Origin: Alligator mississippiensis
Lineage: Eukaryota; Chordata; Crocodylia; Alligatoridae
Assembly: GCF_030867095.1 (NCBI RefSeq)
Contig: NC_081828.1
Span: 52,429,434-52,493,433, forward strand
Direction: 5' to 3'
DNA: 64,000 nt
This document shows, piece by piece, positions 34,991-47,017 of the stretch. How positions within the stretch are numbered: the stretch's first letter is position 1; every line of letters begins with the position of its first letter. The notes below the pieces were generated by a model, which made no database searches, was not told the DNA's origin, and saw only the letters and a program-made list of their open reading frames with translations. Made by a program: the position numbers and the translations under genes.

Positions 34991-36460
34991 TTATGGGACA
35001 AATTGTATTTTTACAAATGCAGCTGTTTCAGTGGTGGGATGGAATAAGTTAGAGGAAGTGAAATGTCACCTGGAGAGCTAGCATGGCAATTATGACATGA
35101 ACGTTGCACTTTCTTTGCCTGCTTAAGGGTTTGGTATTCAGGGCCCAAAGGAGTTGTGTGCTACCTCCTCATATTTAATGAGCATAAGTGACTGCTGAAT
35201 TAAATAGCTTGAGTGACTGTTGAAGAGGGAACTATTGTCAGGAATATATGCATACTCCAGCTACCATGCCTTGAGAAGTGATTTCTTAGAAATGGAAGGG
35301 AGAAAAACAAAAGCCCTGGAAATAAAGGAAAGCAGCAGTTTGACTAAAAATTAGCTACTTTTGTGTTAGTAAGGGGTGTTTGGTACAGGTGGGGAAAGGG
35401 TTACAAATGACAAGTGTGCTATATAGCTGTAGAACTATGAGGCTTTTTTTCCTGTGTCCTTCTCATTTAAACCGGCTATGTTTGCTCTCTGCAGGTAGGC
35501 TAGCCCTTTGGGAGCATCCTTTGTCTTTGGGAGACAAAGAATACATCATGCTATCTCATGCAGACACTGCTTTTTATGGTACTTTTTCTTGCCAATCTGA
35601 AGTAAGACATCCAGATTGACAGAAGATTGCTGAGATACCTTGCTTGTGGTGAGAGCTGTGCTGTGGTGTTGTCCACATTCCTGTGGGCATTTATCAGCAG
35701 ATTCTTTGCAGCCTTGGCATCTCCCATGGCGATGTGACAGAAACCAAACCACAGCTTTGATATCTGAGCTGATTCCCACATGCACAGCCATCTCCAGTAG
35801 GTCCTGAGAGGATTGTCCATGGAGTGCAGCTGGAGATGGCAAAAGAGTAAAACTGAACCCCTGAATTTAGATGTGTCAAGACCTATAGCGCTGGTCTTGA
35901 TAATATGTGATGCAAAGACAAAACAGCTGGAAGGAGACTAAGTCTGTGGGAATCTTTACCTTATGAAGGATGAAGTCCCTTTCCCCTTTGTTTTCCTCTC
36001 TGTTGTAGGCAATGTGGGTAATATTTTGCAGCAGTTAACAGTAAAAGCAATATCAAGTTTGCATTGGGCAGAAAGAAGCTGGCTCTGGTATATAAGATAC
36101 TTCCCTAATGGGCCTGTGAAGGGCATGCTGTGTCCTGTGTTTTGCTCCTGAATCTAGAAGCACAAAAGAATACTTTCTTATCACAATAGTCCCTACAGGC
36201 CTAAAGTGAGAACAAAATCCCTTTTCCTAGGCATTATGATAGTTCATGGACAGGGCATGACTGTGCTGCACATTCAGCAGGGTAAATTAGCTTGTGCAGA
36301 GCGCTGTGGTACCATGACTAGGCTGCTCTTTTAGAGCTAGCTTTGGATGTCTCAGTGTTTTGCTGCAGTATGCAGCGTAGATGTACCCCCAGGCACACTC
36401 CCTACCCCAGAAAGGTTTCTGTCTCTTCAGGCAAAATAAATACAAGGAGGAAGGGTAGGA
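34991..36460. other. Non-coding stretch without confident features
   Basis: No exon or RNA gene recognised. The sequence near 36370-36395 (cagcgtagatgtaccccc) resembles one end of the gggtgcatctacac MITE family, but the matching left end was not found. Confidence 0.35.
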
Positions 36461-36464
36461 AATG

Positions 36465-36795
36465 GTAATATCCCCATTTTACCAATAGGAAACTGGGGTG
36501 CAGGGGCAATAAGACCTAGAATTTACAAAGTGTGTAATGATTTTTGGGTACCTCAGTATCTGGGTACCCAACTTCAGGAACTTTGAGGGGAATGGGTGGT
36601 CAGCACTTTCTGCAAGCAAGTCTACTTTAAGATGTCTTAAATTGGGGGCACCCAAAGATTATTAGTCGGTTGTGAAACTTTTGATTTGTGATACTTGCCT
36701 GAGATCACACACGGAGTCTATGGCAGAGCTAGGACAAAGAACAAAGTTCACCTGAGTCCCAGTTCAGTGCCTTAACCACAAGATTGTGCTTTTAA
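36465..36795. repeat. MIR/L2-like ancient repeat
   Basis: Contains ccccattttaccaataggaa near the left and, near 36690, gatacttgcctgagatcaca followed by ggcagagctaggac and ccttaaccac. This is the arrangement of ancient SINE/LINE tails (gggaaactgaggc ... ttgcccaaggtcacacag). Heavily decayed. Confidence 0.5.
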
Positions 36796-38674
36796 GCCCC
36801 GCCCTAGCTTTCTGGGCAAGTTAGACAAAAGGGGCATGACATGAATAAGCAGATAACTGCCATGCCCAGCTATGATACTGGGCCAGGCACAGGGCCTACA
36901 AGGCTAGAATGTAATGAATGTGGCTGCTAAATCTGTTTCAGAACAGTTCGTATTGTTTGGGGAGAGTCTGGCACTGACTGGATGCAGAGCCTGAATCCTC
37001 CTCTGGAGAGAGGGTCTCTCCAAGGTTACACTGATAAGGCAGTGAGAGGTCTAAGGCTCCTTTGCCTTTTGAAAAATCCCAAATCCAAATGCAATGCCCT
37101 CTGTTCACTTGCAGTGATGCTTTCTGGGGTCTGAGTTATGCTCCTGCGGGCCAGGGGAGTTAAAAATTTTCACTGGCCTCCTCCAAAAAATGGAGACTAA
37201 ACAAAGGACATTCCTGAGCACCAGCCAAAGGCCGCCAAGCTTCCCTCCCATCCCCCTTCCTTGAAACTTCCTTCCACATTCCCTTGCTCTGGGCAGCTCT
37301 GGGTGTAGAATTACACTCATCCTCCTGCAGGAAGCCAGGCTCTCTTTGGCCAATGCCTAGGATTTGCAGACCTTCCTTCCCTCCCCTATGGCTATGCAAG
37401 TGTGTAGCCATGGTGACTCAGTGGGCCCCTCCAAACATGGCTTACCTTCTATAGCTGCCTGTTCCTGTCTGTGGTTGGCGTGTTTTTTTTGGTTGAATGC
37501 CCTGGAATGTGGCTTCCAGTGAGCGCAGGGCTGATTCCCAGCTCCCAAGGCGCACTTGGCTCACCCGCAGCTGGGTCACTGGAGAAAGCCGAGGCAGGCT
37601 GGAGAGAGGAGGAGAGAAGGGGGGAAAAGAGGGCATCCCAGCTGCTGAGGAGTCTCAGCCAAGCAGCTGCGCTCAGGCTCTGGCAAAGGGTTTGGATTTA
37701 TTTATTTATTTATTTTCCTCCTCTTTCAGTTTCCAGCCCCTTTTGCTGCTTGGCACCAGGTCTTTCTGAGGGGTGTGGTGGTAGGAAGAATCTGCTGCAT
37801 TTAACGTGAGAGATTTCAGACAGGGAGGGGCTCAGCTGGGGTGTTGCTGCCATCTCTCTGCACTAATGCCTGACCCCCAAAGCTGGGGCCCTGCTGCCAT
37901 TCCCCGCAGGCTGCCTGCTTATATTTGCTCTGTGTCTCTGGAGTGTAATTCTGCCCCCTCTGCTTTTTTTTTAACAGCGCGAATATGAACAGTTAGAAAT
38001 CTAGGGATGGAAGGGATGATATTTTTCCTGCCTCATGCGTGTTGCCTAAGCAGCATTACATAGAAATGGCGCCAACTAAAGTGAGTCTGAGGGAGTGGGC
38101 TAACTTCTCCCCTGCTCTGTCTTGAGGAGTAGGGCTTGGTATTAGCAGCTTTTCTAGCCTTACAGGCAGGGGCCTCCAGGATCCAGGCTCAGGGAAATGG
38201 AGCCCTCAGGGGTGCAGCCTGTGTGTGGCCCACTGTTTCACAGAGAGACTTTTGTTTTGTGACACAATCTGAACTTGGAAGGAGGCTGGGGAAGAGCTTC
38301 TCCCCAGAACAGACTTTGGCGGGGGCAGAGCTCCCACGCTCCCTCATCAGAAGCAGCAGTCTCCTCCTAGTCGAATCAAGAAGGGCTTGGTGAGTATGAA
38401 AATGGGGAGAACTGAATAGAATGGTGGGGCTCTTCTGTAGCCATCAGCTCCTCCCCATGGTTAGGGAGGATGGTTTTTAGGCCTAAAAGGGAGTTATATG
38501 GAGGGACTGGAGATCCTGGTTGTGGTGGGGGACTATGATGAAGAGTCTCTTGTGGAGTGAAGTATCAGCTGGTGTCAGAAGTCAGACCCAGATGCTAGCT
38601 GAGTACCTTGCTGTTACTCCTGTATCAGGACAGGAAGGAGGGTTTTGTAACTAAGGCACTTCACTGAGCCTGCC

Positions 38675-38745
38675 TGAGGACATTTGAGTTTAGTTCCTAG
38701 CTCTGCCATACTGTGTGACATTTGGCAAGTCACTTTGCTAAGAAA
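38675..38745. repeat. MIR-like fragment
   Basis: The words cctagctctgccatactgtg and tggcaagtcactttgct are the core of MIR-like SINEs. Only a short piece is recognisable. Confidence 0.5.
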
Positions 38746-38914
38746 TTGAAAAGTATCCAGTGATCTTTTTGGAAGCCCCATCATAAGCCACTTTTAAATG
38801 GGTCTTAAGTAGATGCTTTCTTTAACTGCTTTTTTGGAGCTAAGCACATCAGCCCTTTGCAAGTCAGATCTCTTCAAGTTTGGGGACTGAGAAACTGAGG
38901 TACTTAGAATCAAT

Positions 38915-39252
38915 GGGCATTTATAGTTGTGCTCCAGGAAGCAGGGATGGGACACTTTAATTAGAGCAGCTTCAGGAGCTGCTCTAATTAAAGCACCAAT
39001 AGCATCATGTGTATCAGCATTCTTGCGCTGAAAAATGGCAGCAGGGGCACTTTAACTAAAGCTCATCGAACGAGCTTTTATTAAAGCACCCTGTCGCCAT
39101 TTTTCAGAGTGGGGATGCTGATGCATGTGATGCTGGAGTCTGCTGAAGCGCGGTAGTTACCATGCTATAGCAGACGCAATTAATTGAGTCGGCTCCAATG
39201 TGCTGTAATTACAGCGTGTCGGAGCAGCCTCACTGCACATGTATAGGCACCC
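38915..39252. mobile_element. Palindrome-rich MITE with AAT duplication
   Basis: The ends gggcatttatagttgtgc and gcacatgtataggcaccc are imperfect inverted repeats, flanked by AAT (38912-38914 and 39253-39255). Inside are two smaller inverted structures: ttaattagagcagc/gctgctctaattaa near 38957-38993, and gagctttagt-like words around 39055-39080. The atggc.gc.g core is also paired (aaaaatggcag against gccatttttc). The ends resemble the gggtgcatctacac family. No coding capacity. Confidence 0.75.
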
Positions 39253-39552
39253 AATGAACACTTTTCAGATTTTAGCAAATGAGGGTAATAATGTTTCCTT
39301 TACCCTCATGCTATGCCTGTCTGGTCTATTTAGGTTTCACTTCTCGGCCTCTTGTGAGCTCAGATCGAGTGTAGGGAGTATCTGAAGTCCTGGACTAAAG
39401 AGTCTGGGATGGAGGATGCTTACCTGTAGTATCTGGGGACATCTGAACCCCAAGACATCCGGGCTTGGGTCTGCATGTAGTATGCCTGCCAATGGATTTG
39501 GGAGTATCTGAAGTCCCAGGGTGATAAGTTTCAGATGGAGGATGCTCACCGG

Positions 39553-40850
39553 TTCATAGATCCATAGATTCATAGATGTAGGGTTGGAAGGGACCTTGTA
39601 GATCTTCTAGTCTGACCTGCTGCCCTGGGCAGGAGAGAAAACTGGGCTCAAACGACCCCAGCCAGGTAAATGTCGAGCCTCTTAAAGACCCCTGGGGTAG
39701 GAGCGAGCACCACTTCCCTTGGAAGTTGGTTTCAGATCCTAGCCACCCTGACTGTGAAGTAGTACCTTCTAATGTCTAGTCTAAACCTACTCTCTAGCAA
39801 CTTAAGGAGGTTATTCCTTGTTACTCTGGGAGGTGCTCAGGAGAACAAGGTCTCTCCCAAACCCCGCTGGTCCCCCCTAGTAAGTTTATAGATGGCCACC
39901 AGGTCCCCCCTCAGCCTTCTCTTGTGAAGGCTGAACAGGGTAAGGTCCTGTAGCCTCTCCTCATAAGGTCTACCTTGCTGTCCCTGGATCATGCAAGTGG
40001 CCCTCCTTTGGACCCTCTCAGTGCTGTCCACATCCCTCCTGAAGTGCAGCACCCAGAACTGGATGCAGCACTCCAGCTGTGGCCTGACCAGTGTTGCATA
40101 GAGGGGGAGGATCACCTCTGCTTGAGATGCATCTGTGGATGCATGACAAGGTATGGTTAGGCCTACTGACCGTGTTCTCTCATTGTCAGCCCATGTTCTT
40201 TCTGCCACCATGCTTTCGAGAAGGGAGTTCCCCAGCTGGTTCCTACACACCCTGCACTTGTCAGTATTGAATCCCATCCTATTTTTATTTGCCCACCCCT
40301 GTAACCTGTCCAGGTCCTGCTGTAATCTGTCCTTCCCTGCTTGCGTGCCCACCTCATCCCAAATCTTGGTGTCGTCTGTGAATTTAAACAGGCTGCTCTT
40401 AACCCCGTCGTCCAAGTCGCTAATAAAGAAATTGAACAGTGCAGGCCCAAGGACCAAGCCCTGGGGGACTCCACTGCCTACTTCCCTCCAGGTTGAAAAT
40501 GACCCGTCCATCACCACTCTCTGAGTACGACCCCTCAGCCAATTAGCAGTCCATCTGACTGTGTAGGCATCAGTGCCACAGTCACCTAGCTTTTTAATGA
40601 GAATGGGGTGGGAGACAGTGTCAAAGACCTTCCTGAAGTCCAGAAAGACTACATCCACCGTGACACCTGCATCCAATGATTTTGTGACTTGATCGTAGAA
40701 GGCAGTCAGGTTGGTCTGACAGGACCTGCCCCTAATGAAACCATACTGGTTGCCCTTGAGCATCATCCCTGCTGCTGGCCCATCACAGATGTGCTCCTTG
40801 ATAATCTTCTCGAACAGCTTCCCCAGGATTGAAGTAAGACTAAGACTGTG
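39553..40850 (-). mobile_element. CR1 LINE, 5'-truncated, with long ORF2 remnant
   Basis: The left edge ttcatagatccatagattca is the CR1 3' tail read in antisense. On the minus strand a reverse transcriptase frame stays open for more than 300 codons, with GFIRGRSCQTNL, VVFLDFRKVFDTVSHPIL, SGVPQGLVLGPALFNFFI and the catalytic box KFTDDTK, then LFSLHKRRLRGDLV. The frame continues by chance into flanking DNA up to 40991, where two to three copies of an aatgattgagttctgc unit stand. The endonuclease part is missing. Confidence 0.9.
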
Positions 40851-41034
40851 GTTGTAGCACCACATGTGGTGTTTAGAATGATTGAGTTCTGCCTGCTCAA
40901 TTGATATGGTTTTTGGAATGATTGAGTTCTGCTCACTCAATATGATTTGGAACTGATTTGGCTGATTTGACCTGGAACACAAAATAAACAAAAAAAATAA
41001 AATTAGGGGTGTGTGTGTGTGTGTACAAAATTAG

Positions 41035-41105
41035 GTTTGTAAGCCCCTTGGGGCAGGGACTGTCTTTGTCCAGTGCATAGCCTATAGGCACAATGGAAAA
41101 GAGAG
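41035..41105. repeat. L2/L3-like 3' tail fragment
   Basis: The words aagccccttggggcaggg and actgtctttgtccagtgc, then gcacaatgg, match the well-known 3' end of an ancient CR1/L3-type element in amniotes. A better copy lies at 45690-45790. Confidence 0.5.
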
Positions 41106-41806
41106 TAAGAGTTCTGGGTGTCTCGGCTGTCTGCCATAGAATCCCTTTGGCACCCCCTTGTCATGGGACCCTTTTCAAGGTCAGCATGCAAGTAAATATT
41201 CTGAGTTGTACTAACTGAAGCCAACTGTCCTTTTAACCTGGTGTCTGCTATGACTTCTGTAATTAGATTCCTCCACTTGGATATTTTTTTGAACAGATGC
41301 ATAATTCTGAAGTCTGTTTGAAAAACAAGCAAAAAAAATCCTTTGAAAAAGTTTATGGGCAGAGAGAGCCCCATTGGTGATGCTGCCTTCTTCCTTCAGT
41401 GGTGGAGCAGCTTAGGTGACCAAGGGTTCTTTTGCCCACACTGCTTAAATCTGTTTAAACTGAATGAGGCATCCTGGAAAAGGATTGACTTGCTGGTATG
41501 AACAGCATTTCCACTAGGGTTCTGTTAGCAACACTTTCTTAGGGATGTTCAGATGATACTGTTATAGAAAGGCAAAGTGTTAATCATTTTAAAAGTAGCA
41601 ACACTGCATGGGAAGAAAAGCCCTATGTCAGAGGCTAGAGGGAAGCGTTCAGAGTAGTTTGGGTGAAAGGAAGGGACTAGTATCACACATTCACATGGCT
41701 CTTAGTGGCAGAGAGGATTGGACTACCATTAAAATTTGGCAATGTCTAATTGCCACACACACTGGCAGCCAGGGCTTTGTGGGGAGCTAAATTATAAGCA
41801 GAGAGT

Positions 41807-42277
41807 ATAGGAAATTAGGGCTGAAAGGGACTTCATGAGATTGTCTAGTCCAGCTCCCTGCTCCAGGCAGAATTAACCCTGAATAAACCATCCCAGTGAA
41901 GCGTTTGTCTAACCTGCTCTTGAAAATTCCCTGGGGTGGGAGTTCCACAACCTCTCTAGGTTGCCTTTTCCAATGCCTAACCACCCACATTGTCAAAAAG
42001 TTCTTCCTAATCTCCAACCCAGATTTCCTCTGTTGCAGGTTTAGATGGTTGCTCTTAATCCTGTCCTCTGTGGCCACTGAGAAAAGCCCATTGCCATCCT
42101 CTCTATAATTACCCTTCAGATATTTGAAGACTGTTATCAAATACCCACTCAGTCTAGACTAAATAATCCTAGTTCTTTTAACCTTTCCACCTAAATTATG
42201 TTTTCCAGGCCTCTGCTGGTCTCTTTCCAATCTGTACACATCTTTCTTGAAGTGTGAGGTCCAAAATGGGACACAGT
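41807..42277 (-). mobile_element. CR1 LINE fragment, 3' part, interrupted by a MITE
   Basis: Starts with ataggaaattagggctgaaa and gggacttcatgag, the antisense CR1 3' end. The minus-strand frame at 41787-42140 contains ITVFKYLKGNYREDGNG and LNLQQRKSGLEIRKNFL, a typical ORF2 C terminus. The element stops at 42277 and resumes at 42496 on the other side of a palindromic MITE. Confidence 0.8.
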
Positions 42278-42495
42278 GCCTATTTTACTGTGATTAAAGC
42301 ACCACATAAAAAACATGCAGTTATGTTAATGCACAGTAAAATAGGCTACTGCACATTCCGCATCATTTAAAAACTGTGCATTTGTTACTGCGCATTAAAG
42401 CAGTCTAATGTGCATTTTTTTTTAGTACCTCATATTGGAGGTACTACATTTAATGCGCATTAGAAAAAGCACCTTAATGCACATGTAGACAGAGC
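42278..42495. mobile_element. MITE inserted into a CR1 copy
   Basis: AT-rich palindromic element: ttttactgtgattaaagcac near the left is mirrored by gcaccttaatgcacatgtag at the right, and the middle has the hairpin agtacctc...gaggtact (about 42424-42449). CACAGT occurs at both edges (42272-42277, 42496-42501), a likely target duplication. CR1 sequence continues on both sides. Confidence 0.7.
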
Positions 42496-42700
42496 CACAG
42501 TCTTCTTAATGCAACCTGGAATGCTGTTGGGGTTGTTTTTGTTTGTTTGTTTTTGTAATGAGCACACATGGATCATATTCAGTTTATGGTCTGCTGTAAC
42601 CCCCAGATCCTTCTTTGCAGTACTGTATCCTAGCCAATCATTCCCCAGTCTGTATTTGTGCATACAGTTATTCCACTCTAAGTACAGGACTTTGCAATCA
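42496..42700 (-). mobile_element. CR1 LINE fragment, continuation beyond the MITE
   Basis: The minus-strand frame reads NCMHKYRLGNDWLGYSTAKK and DLGVTADHKLNM, the CR1 ORF2 segment that precedes the part found at 41807-42277. Orientation and order agree with one original copy split by the MITE. Confidence 0.75.
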
Positions 42701-43339
42701 AGCATGAAAAGCTTTAGGGAGTACATTTTTCTCCTAGCACAAACTGACTTCAGTAGAACTACACTGTATAGGACTCTTAACAGAGTTTTGTGGAATTCCC
42801 TTGCTACTGTTCTCCTGGGAGGGCTGGCAGGCACAGGCCTCAGTGATGCAAGCTCTTTCCAGACTTGAAACCTGAGCCACATCCGCTAACTGAAGAGGAA
42901 ATATATCCCAGAGCAAAGCATTATAAAAGAGATGGTGCTGGGCATCTTACTCTCTTTTGATCAGTTATTTGGAATTTAAGTGTAAAACAGCTCAAGTGTT
43001 TGTAGTCCTAAGTGGTTTGTAGTTCTTTGTACCTAGCTTTTCTTGCCTAATTACCATCCCCATCCTTATTTTTTAATTCCTCTTTTCCCCAAACCTTCTG
43101 CAAAGTCATGAGATTATTTTGTGTTGCTTGCTGACTTTTTTTCCAGAACCATTTAGTCTGGATGGGAAAGAATTACATTCTGCCTTTCGCTCTCATGCCT
43201 GCTCTCCCCATAACGTCTTTCTTAGTTTCAGACAAATACCTGGACCTGGATATACTTTCTCCAAGAGCTGTGGGGTTGTGGACACTGGAGGATAGAATTA
43301 GGATTCATAGTTATTTGATAAATTGTAAAAATGGCCTGA

Positions 43340-43880
43340 GATATATCATGTGAAATTCGGTAAGGAAAAGTGCAAACTACTGTATTTATGCTGAAATGGT
43401 CAAATGTACAAATACAAATCAGGTAATGTTTGGTTAGGTTGCACTACTGCAGAAAAGGACCTGGAGGGTTATAGTGGACTGTAATCTGAATGTGAGTCAA
43501 CAAGGTAATATTGTCACAGAAAAAGAGCCAGTAGCATACTGGGTTGTATTAATATGCTGCATGTTTTTATCACTGTTTCACTGATGAAACCTCACCTGAT
43601 GTACTGTCTTCAGTTTTGGGCACTGCACTTCAAGAAATACTTAGATAAATTGGAAATTTAGGTTGGTTGTTAGGAAGAAGTTTTTATGAGTGTAGTTGAG
43701 CACTGGTACAAATTACATTGAGAGGCTGTGAAATCTCTATCATGGTAAATTTTGAAGTGCAGGTTATAGAAACACTTGGCTGAGATGGTTTAGACAAGGA
43801 TGTTTCTGACTTGGACAGGGGCTTGGATTAGGTGACTTCCTGAGGTCCCTTCCAGACCTGTTTTCCTATGATTCTGTGAC
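43340..43880 (+). mobile_element. CR1 LINE fragment, sense orientation
   Basis: Decayed ORF2 3' sequence on the plus strand (cagaaaaggacctggagggt, cacctgatgtactgtcttca), ending with ggtcccttccagacctg and the tail ttcctatgattctgtgac. It is the only CR1 copy here that runs in the same direction as the host genes. Confidence 0.8.
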
Positions 43881-43989
43881 TTTAAACCTTGGCCCTTGGC
43901 AAGAGGGAGGGCCAGATAAGCAAAGAGCCACCTACTGTATCACCCATATGGTAGAAACAAAAAATCAAAGTCTGTTACAGTTGACCTGT

Positions 43990-44120
43990 GGTATCTGTCC
44001 ATCTGCAATTACCATGGAAAATGAAAGCTAAACCATGACAGTTTACCTGGAGTGAGATGGAGTTAAGTTTCACTCCAGGTGAACTTTCACTTAGAGTGGG
44101 GTAATTGTAGACAGACACAA
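43990..44120. mobile_element. Small palindromic MITE
   Basis: tatctgtccatctgcaatta at the left pairs with taattgtagacagaca at the right. The centre gtttacctggagtgagatgg/ttcactccaggtgaac forms a hairpin around 44040-44085. Non-coding. Confidence 0.65.
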
Positions 44121-44129
44121 TTACTGTGC

Positions 44130-45980
44130 ATCAGCTCTGAGGACAGTAAGTCCACAATGCTATTAATTTGCGTTTGAATGTTTATCTATACCTTTTCTGT
44201 CACAGGGAAAAACATTTAACATCCAGATATATCAAGCTGGAATGCATCTATGTATTTCTAATATACCAGTCACCTAGTGCACAGCAACAGTAAATCAAAG
44301 AGTCACTCCTGGACTTGCTTTAAAAGCATTAACCAGTTGAGTGTTTGTTGTAGTGGAGGGATTCAGATATCCAAGCTGGAGTTCATCTGATCTCAGCGAG
44401 GGCCCTCAGCAAGGGCCCTGACCTCTGCAGCCAGGAACTCTGCATGCATGTCACCTTGTGAGGCCTAGAACAAAGTCTTTGTCCTAAGAGAATGACCAGG
44501 CTGGTTTTCTTGGAATTGACATGCACCCTAGACTCCTGCTTCAGAGCCATGCAGAACTGTTTTTTGCTCACCTGGGAGCATCTTTCTTCACACACTCTTT
44601 ACTCTGCACCTCTGCCTTCCATGATTCTGTCCAAGACTGGGAGTACATATACTAGAATACCTCAAGGAAGGTTGTTCTAATGGGGGTTGCATCCCAGCTG
44701 AAGGCAGGATGTAACTGAAATCTACTGAGAGATGATGTTTTCCTGAGATTACCAGCACACGCTCAGCATTAGATTCTAGACTGGAGGCTGACCCAAGTTG
44801 CCCTACCAATGCTTTTGAAAGTTGCTATTATTCTCTTCAATGTAATGTACAGATTTGGGAGCAGAGTTGCCCCTTCAGTGTGAGAAAATTTGTCTGGAAG
44901 AGCAGTGGAGAGAGGGATGGAGGGAGTCATAGTCACCCCTCCCAAAATGTCATTGAAGTTGGCCATTTTTTAGCTAGCTGGGTCATGGTCTGAGGACAAA
45001 AGCAGCGTGACCTAGGCCCTAGGGGGAGACCAGAAGTGTATGAGTTTTATCCTTAGAGTTTTCAGTTGCTTGTTGATTTGCCCAAGACTTAATTTTTTCT
45101 ATATTTCAGTTTCCTTTCTGTAAAATGAAGACTACCTGTCTTTGTAATATGCTTTAAATTCCTATGATAAAATGTGCTAGATAAGTAAAAATATTTATTT
45201 GTCATTCATTAATCTGATTGGTCACTGTCAGGAACATCCTGCCTGGAGGCCATTACTGCTATTGTAAATCATTTATACAGGGAGACAGAGCAAATGCAAA
45301 GAGAACACAACCTTTCTAATGTGTCTGGAGAAAAGGAAAGTTGAAGTGTCTGTTGCCATAGACACGCTGTTCTGTTCACAGGACTTGTTCCTTGTCCTCG
45401 CATCTGAAATCTGGCACAGTAACCAATCAGAAAGCATTGCTTCATTCTCACTACAGCAGATTACAAAAGAAGGTATAAAATAGCAGAACAGTGATGCCAG
45501 GTGGATTTCCTGAAATGATGGGCATACCTGACAAATGCACCCAACTGGGAGGAGGGTATGTGGGCGGTTAGTGGGAACAGGGGCCTTGGAGTTCAGAGTT
45601 CCTGCTTCTGGACCCAGTGCTATAGTGGACACTGTGCAAACTGGGTCTCCATTTGCCCTTACATAAGACAGGAATAATCAAGAGACATTTAAGCTCTCTG
45701 AGGCAGGGACTGTCTTTTTTCTGTGTTTGTAAAGTGCCTAACACGGTGGGATCCTGGTGCATGACTAAGGTGTAGGGGTCATACAAATACTAGTAACAGA
45801 AGTAGTGATGTGCAACTGTTAGTGCTCTAGCAAGAAGCTGTATAAGGCTAAATAATGTTAAAAGGGACAATGGAGATGGTCTTTCCATGAGAAGAGGGAG
45901 TATAGGACAATCTAGCCAGGACACTCCTGAGAGTTCCCTTTTCAGCAGAGCTAAACTTTTGCATTTAATGCTGTTTTCTT
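44130..45980. other. Stretch before the first visible KIAA1614 coding exon
   Basis: Presumed KIAA1614 intron. Apart from ancient repeat fragments near 45100-45170 (tttcagtttcctttctgtaaaatg, MIR/L2-like) and 45690-45790, no feature is recognised. Confidence 0.4.
45690..45790. repeat. L2/L3-like 3' tail fragment
   Basis: The words aagctctctgaggcaggg, actgtcttttttctgtg, tgtaaagtgcctaacacg and gggatcctggtgc follow the familiar order of an ancient amniote CR1/L3-type 3' end. Confidence 0.6.
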
Positions 45981-45999
45981 TGTCTGAAGGGTCCCACAG

Positions 46000-47017
46000 G
46001 AGGTGGAAGGTATGGAGGGGAACTCACCAGTGGAGAAGAGAAGAGCTATGAAGAATGTGAAGCAGTACAGCAGGAGCACTAGTAGAAACAAGCTCTCTCT
46101 TGAGAGCACATTGCCTGGCAGTGATCTGTCCAAGGGAGTGGCATTGGAGCCAGTAGGGCTGCGAGGGGAGCTAAGCAGAAGCCCTCACTCTGTTCTGGAG
46201 GGCAAAGTGAAGGCTCTGAAGGAGAAGAGAGTCACCATGAAACAGGGAGGAGTACTATCCCAGGAGCATCTCTCTCCAAAGAAGACCAAAGTCAAGAAGG
46301 GGAAGCTCTTATTGGGCCCAGCTGTTGTGGAGGGGGTCACTCCAGATGCAGTGGTGGAGCCGCGGGCTCAGATTCGCACCTACTTGACGGATGTGGTGCT
46401 AGACAGTAGAGATGATGCAGACTGTGGCCAGCGTGCCAGGAGGGCCATGCTCACAGGCCCTTGGGACAGCAACGTAGACTCTGTGAAAGGTCACAGGACA
46501 GTGGGAGAGCATGTAGCCTTGAGCCAGAGTTCAGCTGATGTGCTTTGGAGATTTCCTACCCCAGGAAGCAACATAATGGAAAATGCTGAGTACCCAGAAA
46601 GTGGAGGCAGTCGAGGTTCCCCAGATGGGTTCTGGGATGCAGGCTCATCCAAGAATGCTGTGTCCAGCAGCCATAAATCTTCCTTAAGAGAAAATGGCAG
46701 ACCTACCCTGCCAGCCTCCTGTGGAGAAGAGATGACCCAGGCAACAGACTTTGAAAGCATCCCATTTGTGCTCAGATATGATTCATGTGGAGCAGCCTCC
46801 TCTGGACGGCTTTGGAGGGCAGACAGCTGGGACAGTATTGGCAGCTCTGGGAGTACTGCCAGCGTGCTATCTCTGGCTGAACGGGTGGAAAGGAACCGGA
46901 TGATGTTGCAGGAGATGCTGAGCCTGTCAGGACAGAGCCGTGGTCTGCAGGAGTCACGTACACTTCATCGGCATGAGGGGGAAGGTTCCTTACTAGCAAA
47001 GGATGGACCTGGTCATG
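46000..47017 (+). CDS. KIAA1614: KIAA1614 orthologue, large coding exon
   Basis: Open frame of about 339 codons between an acceptor region (tttctttgtctgaag or, ten bases on, cccacag) and a gtaggt donor at 47018. I place the start at 46000; 45990 is the alternative and stays in frame. An in-frame ATG at 46012 could be the initiator if upstream exons are non-coding. The product is rich in Lys, Arg and Ser at the N-terminal end, then has the block VVEPRAQIRTYLTDVVLDS, and near the end the strongly conserved-looking DSIGSSGSTASVLSLAERV followed by RNRMMLQEML. No enzymatic domain or membrane segment is visible. The function of the human protein is unknown. Identification rests on these blocks, on the in-phase downstream exons and on position next to XPR1. 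One base is left over for the next exon. Confidence 0.9.

Noticed and set aside
36230-36400. Possible further MITE ending in cagcgtagatgtaccccc
   Set aside because: No matching left terminus or target duplication could be found, so boundaries cannot be supported.
40860-40991. N-terminal 45 codons of the 384-codon CR1 frame as a new fused domain
   Set aside because: This part is a short tandem repeat (aatgattgagttctgc) next to the truncated CR1, so the fusion is chance read-through of an open frame.
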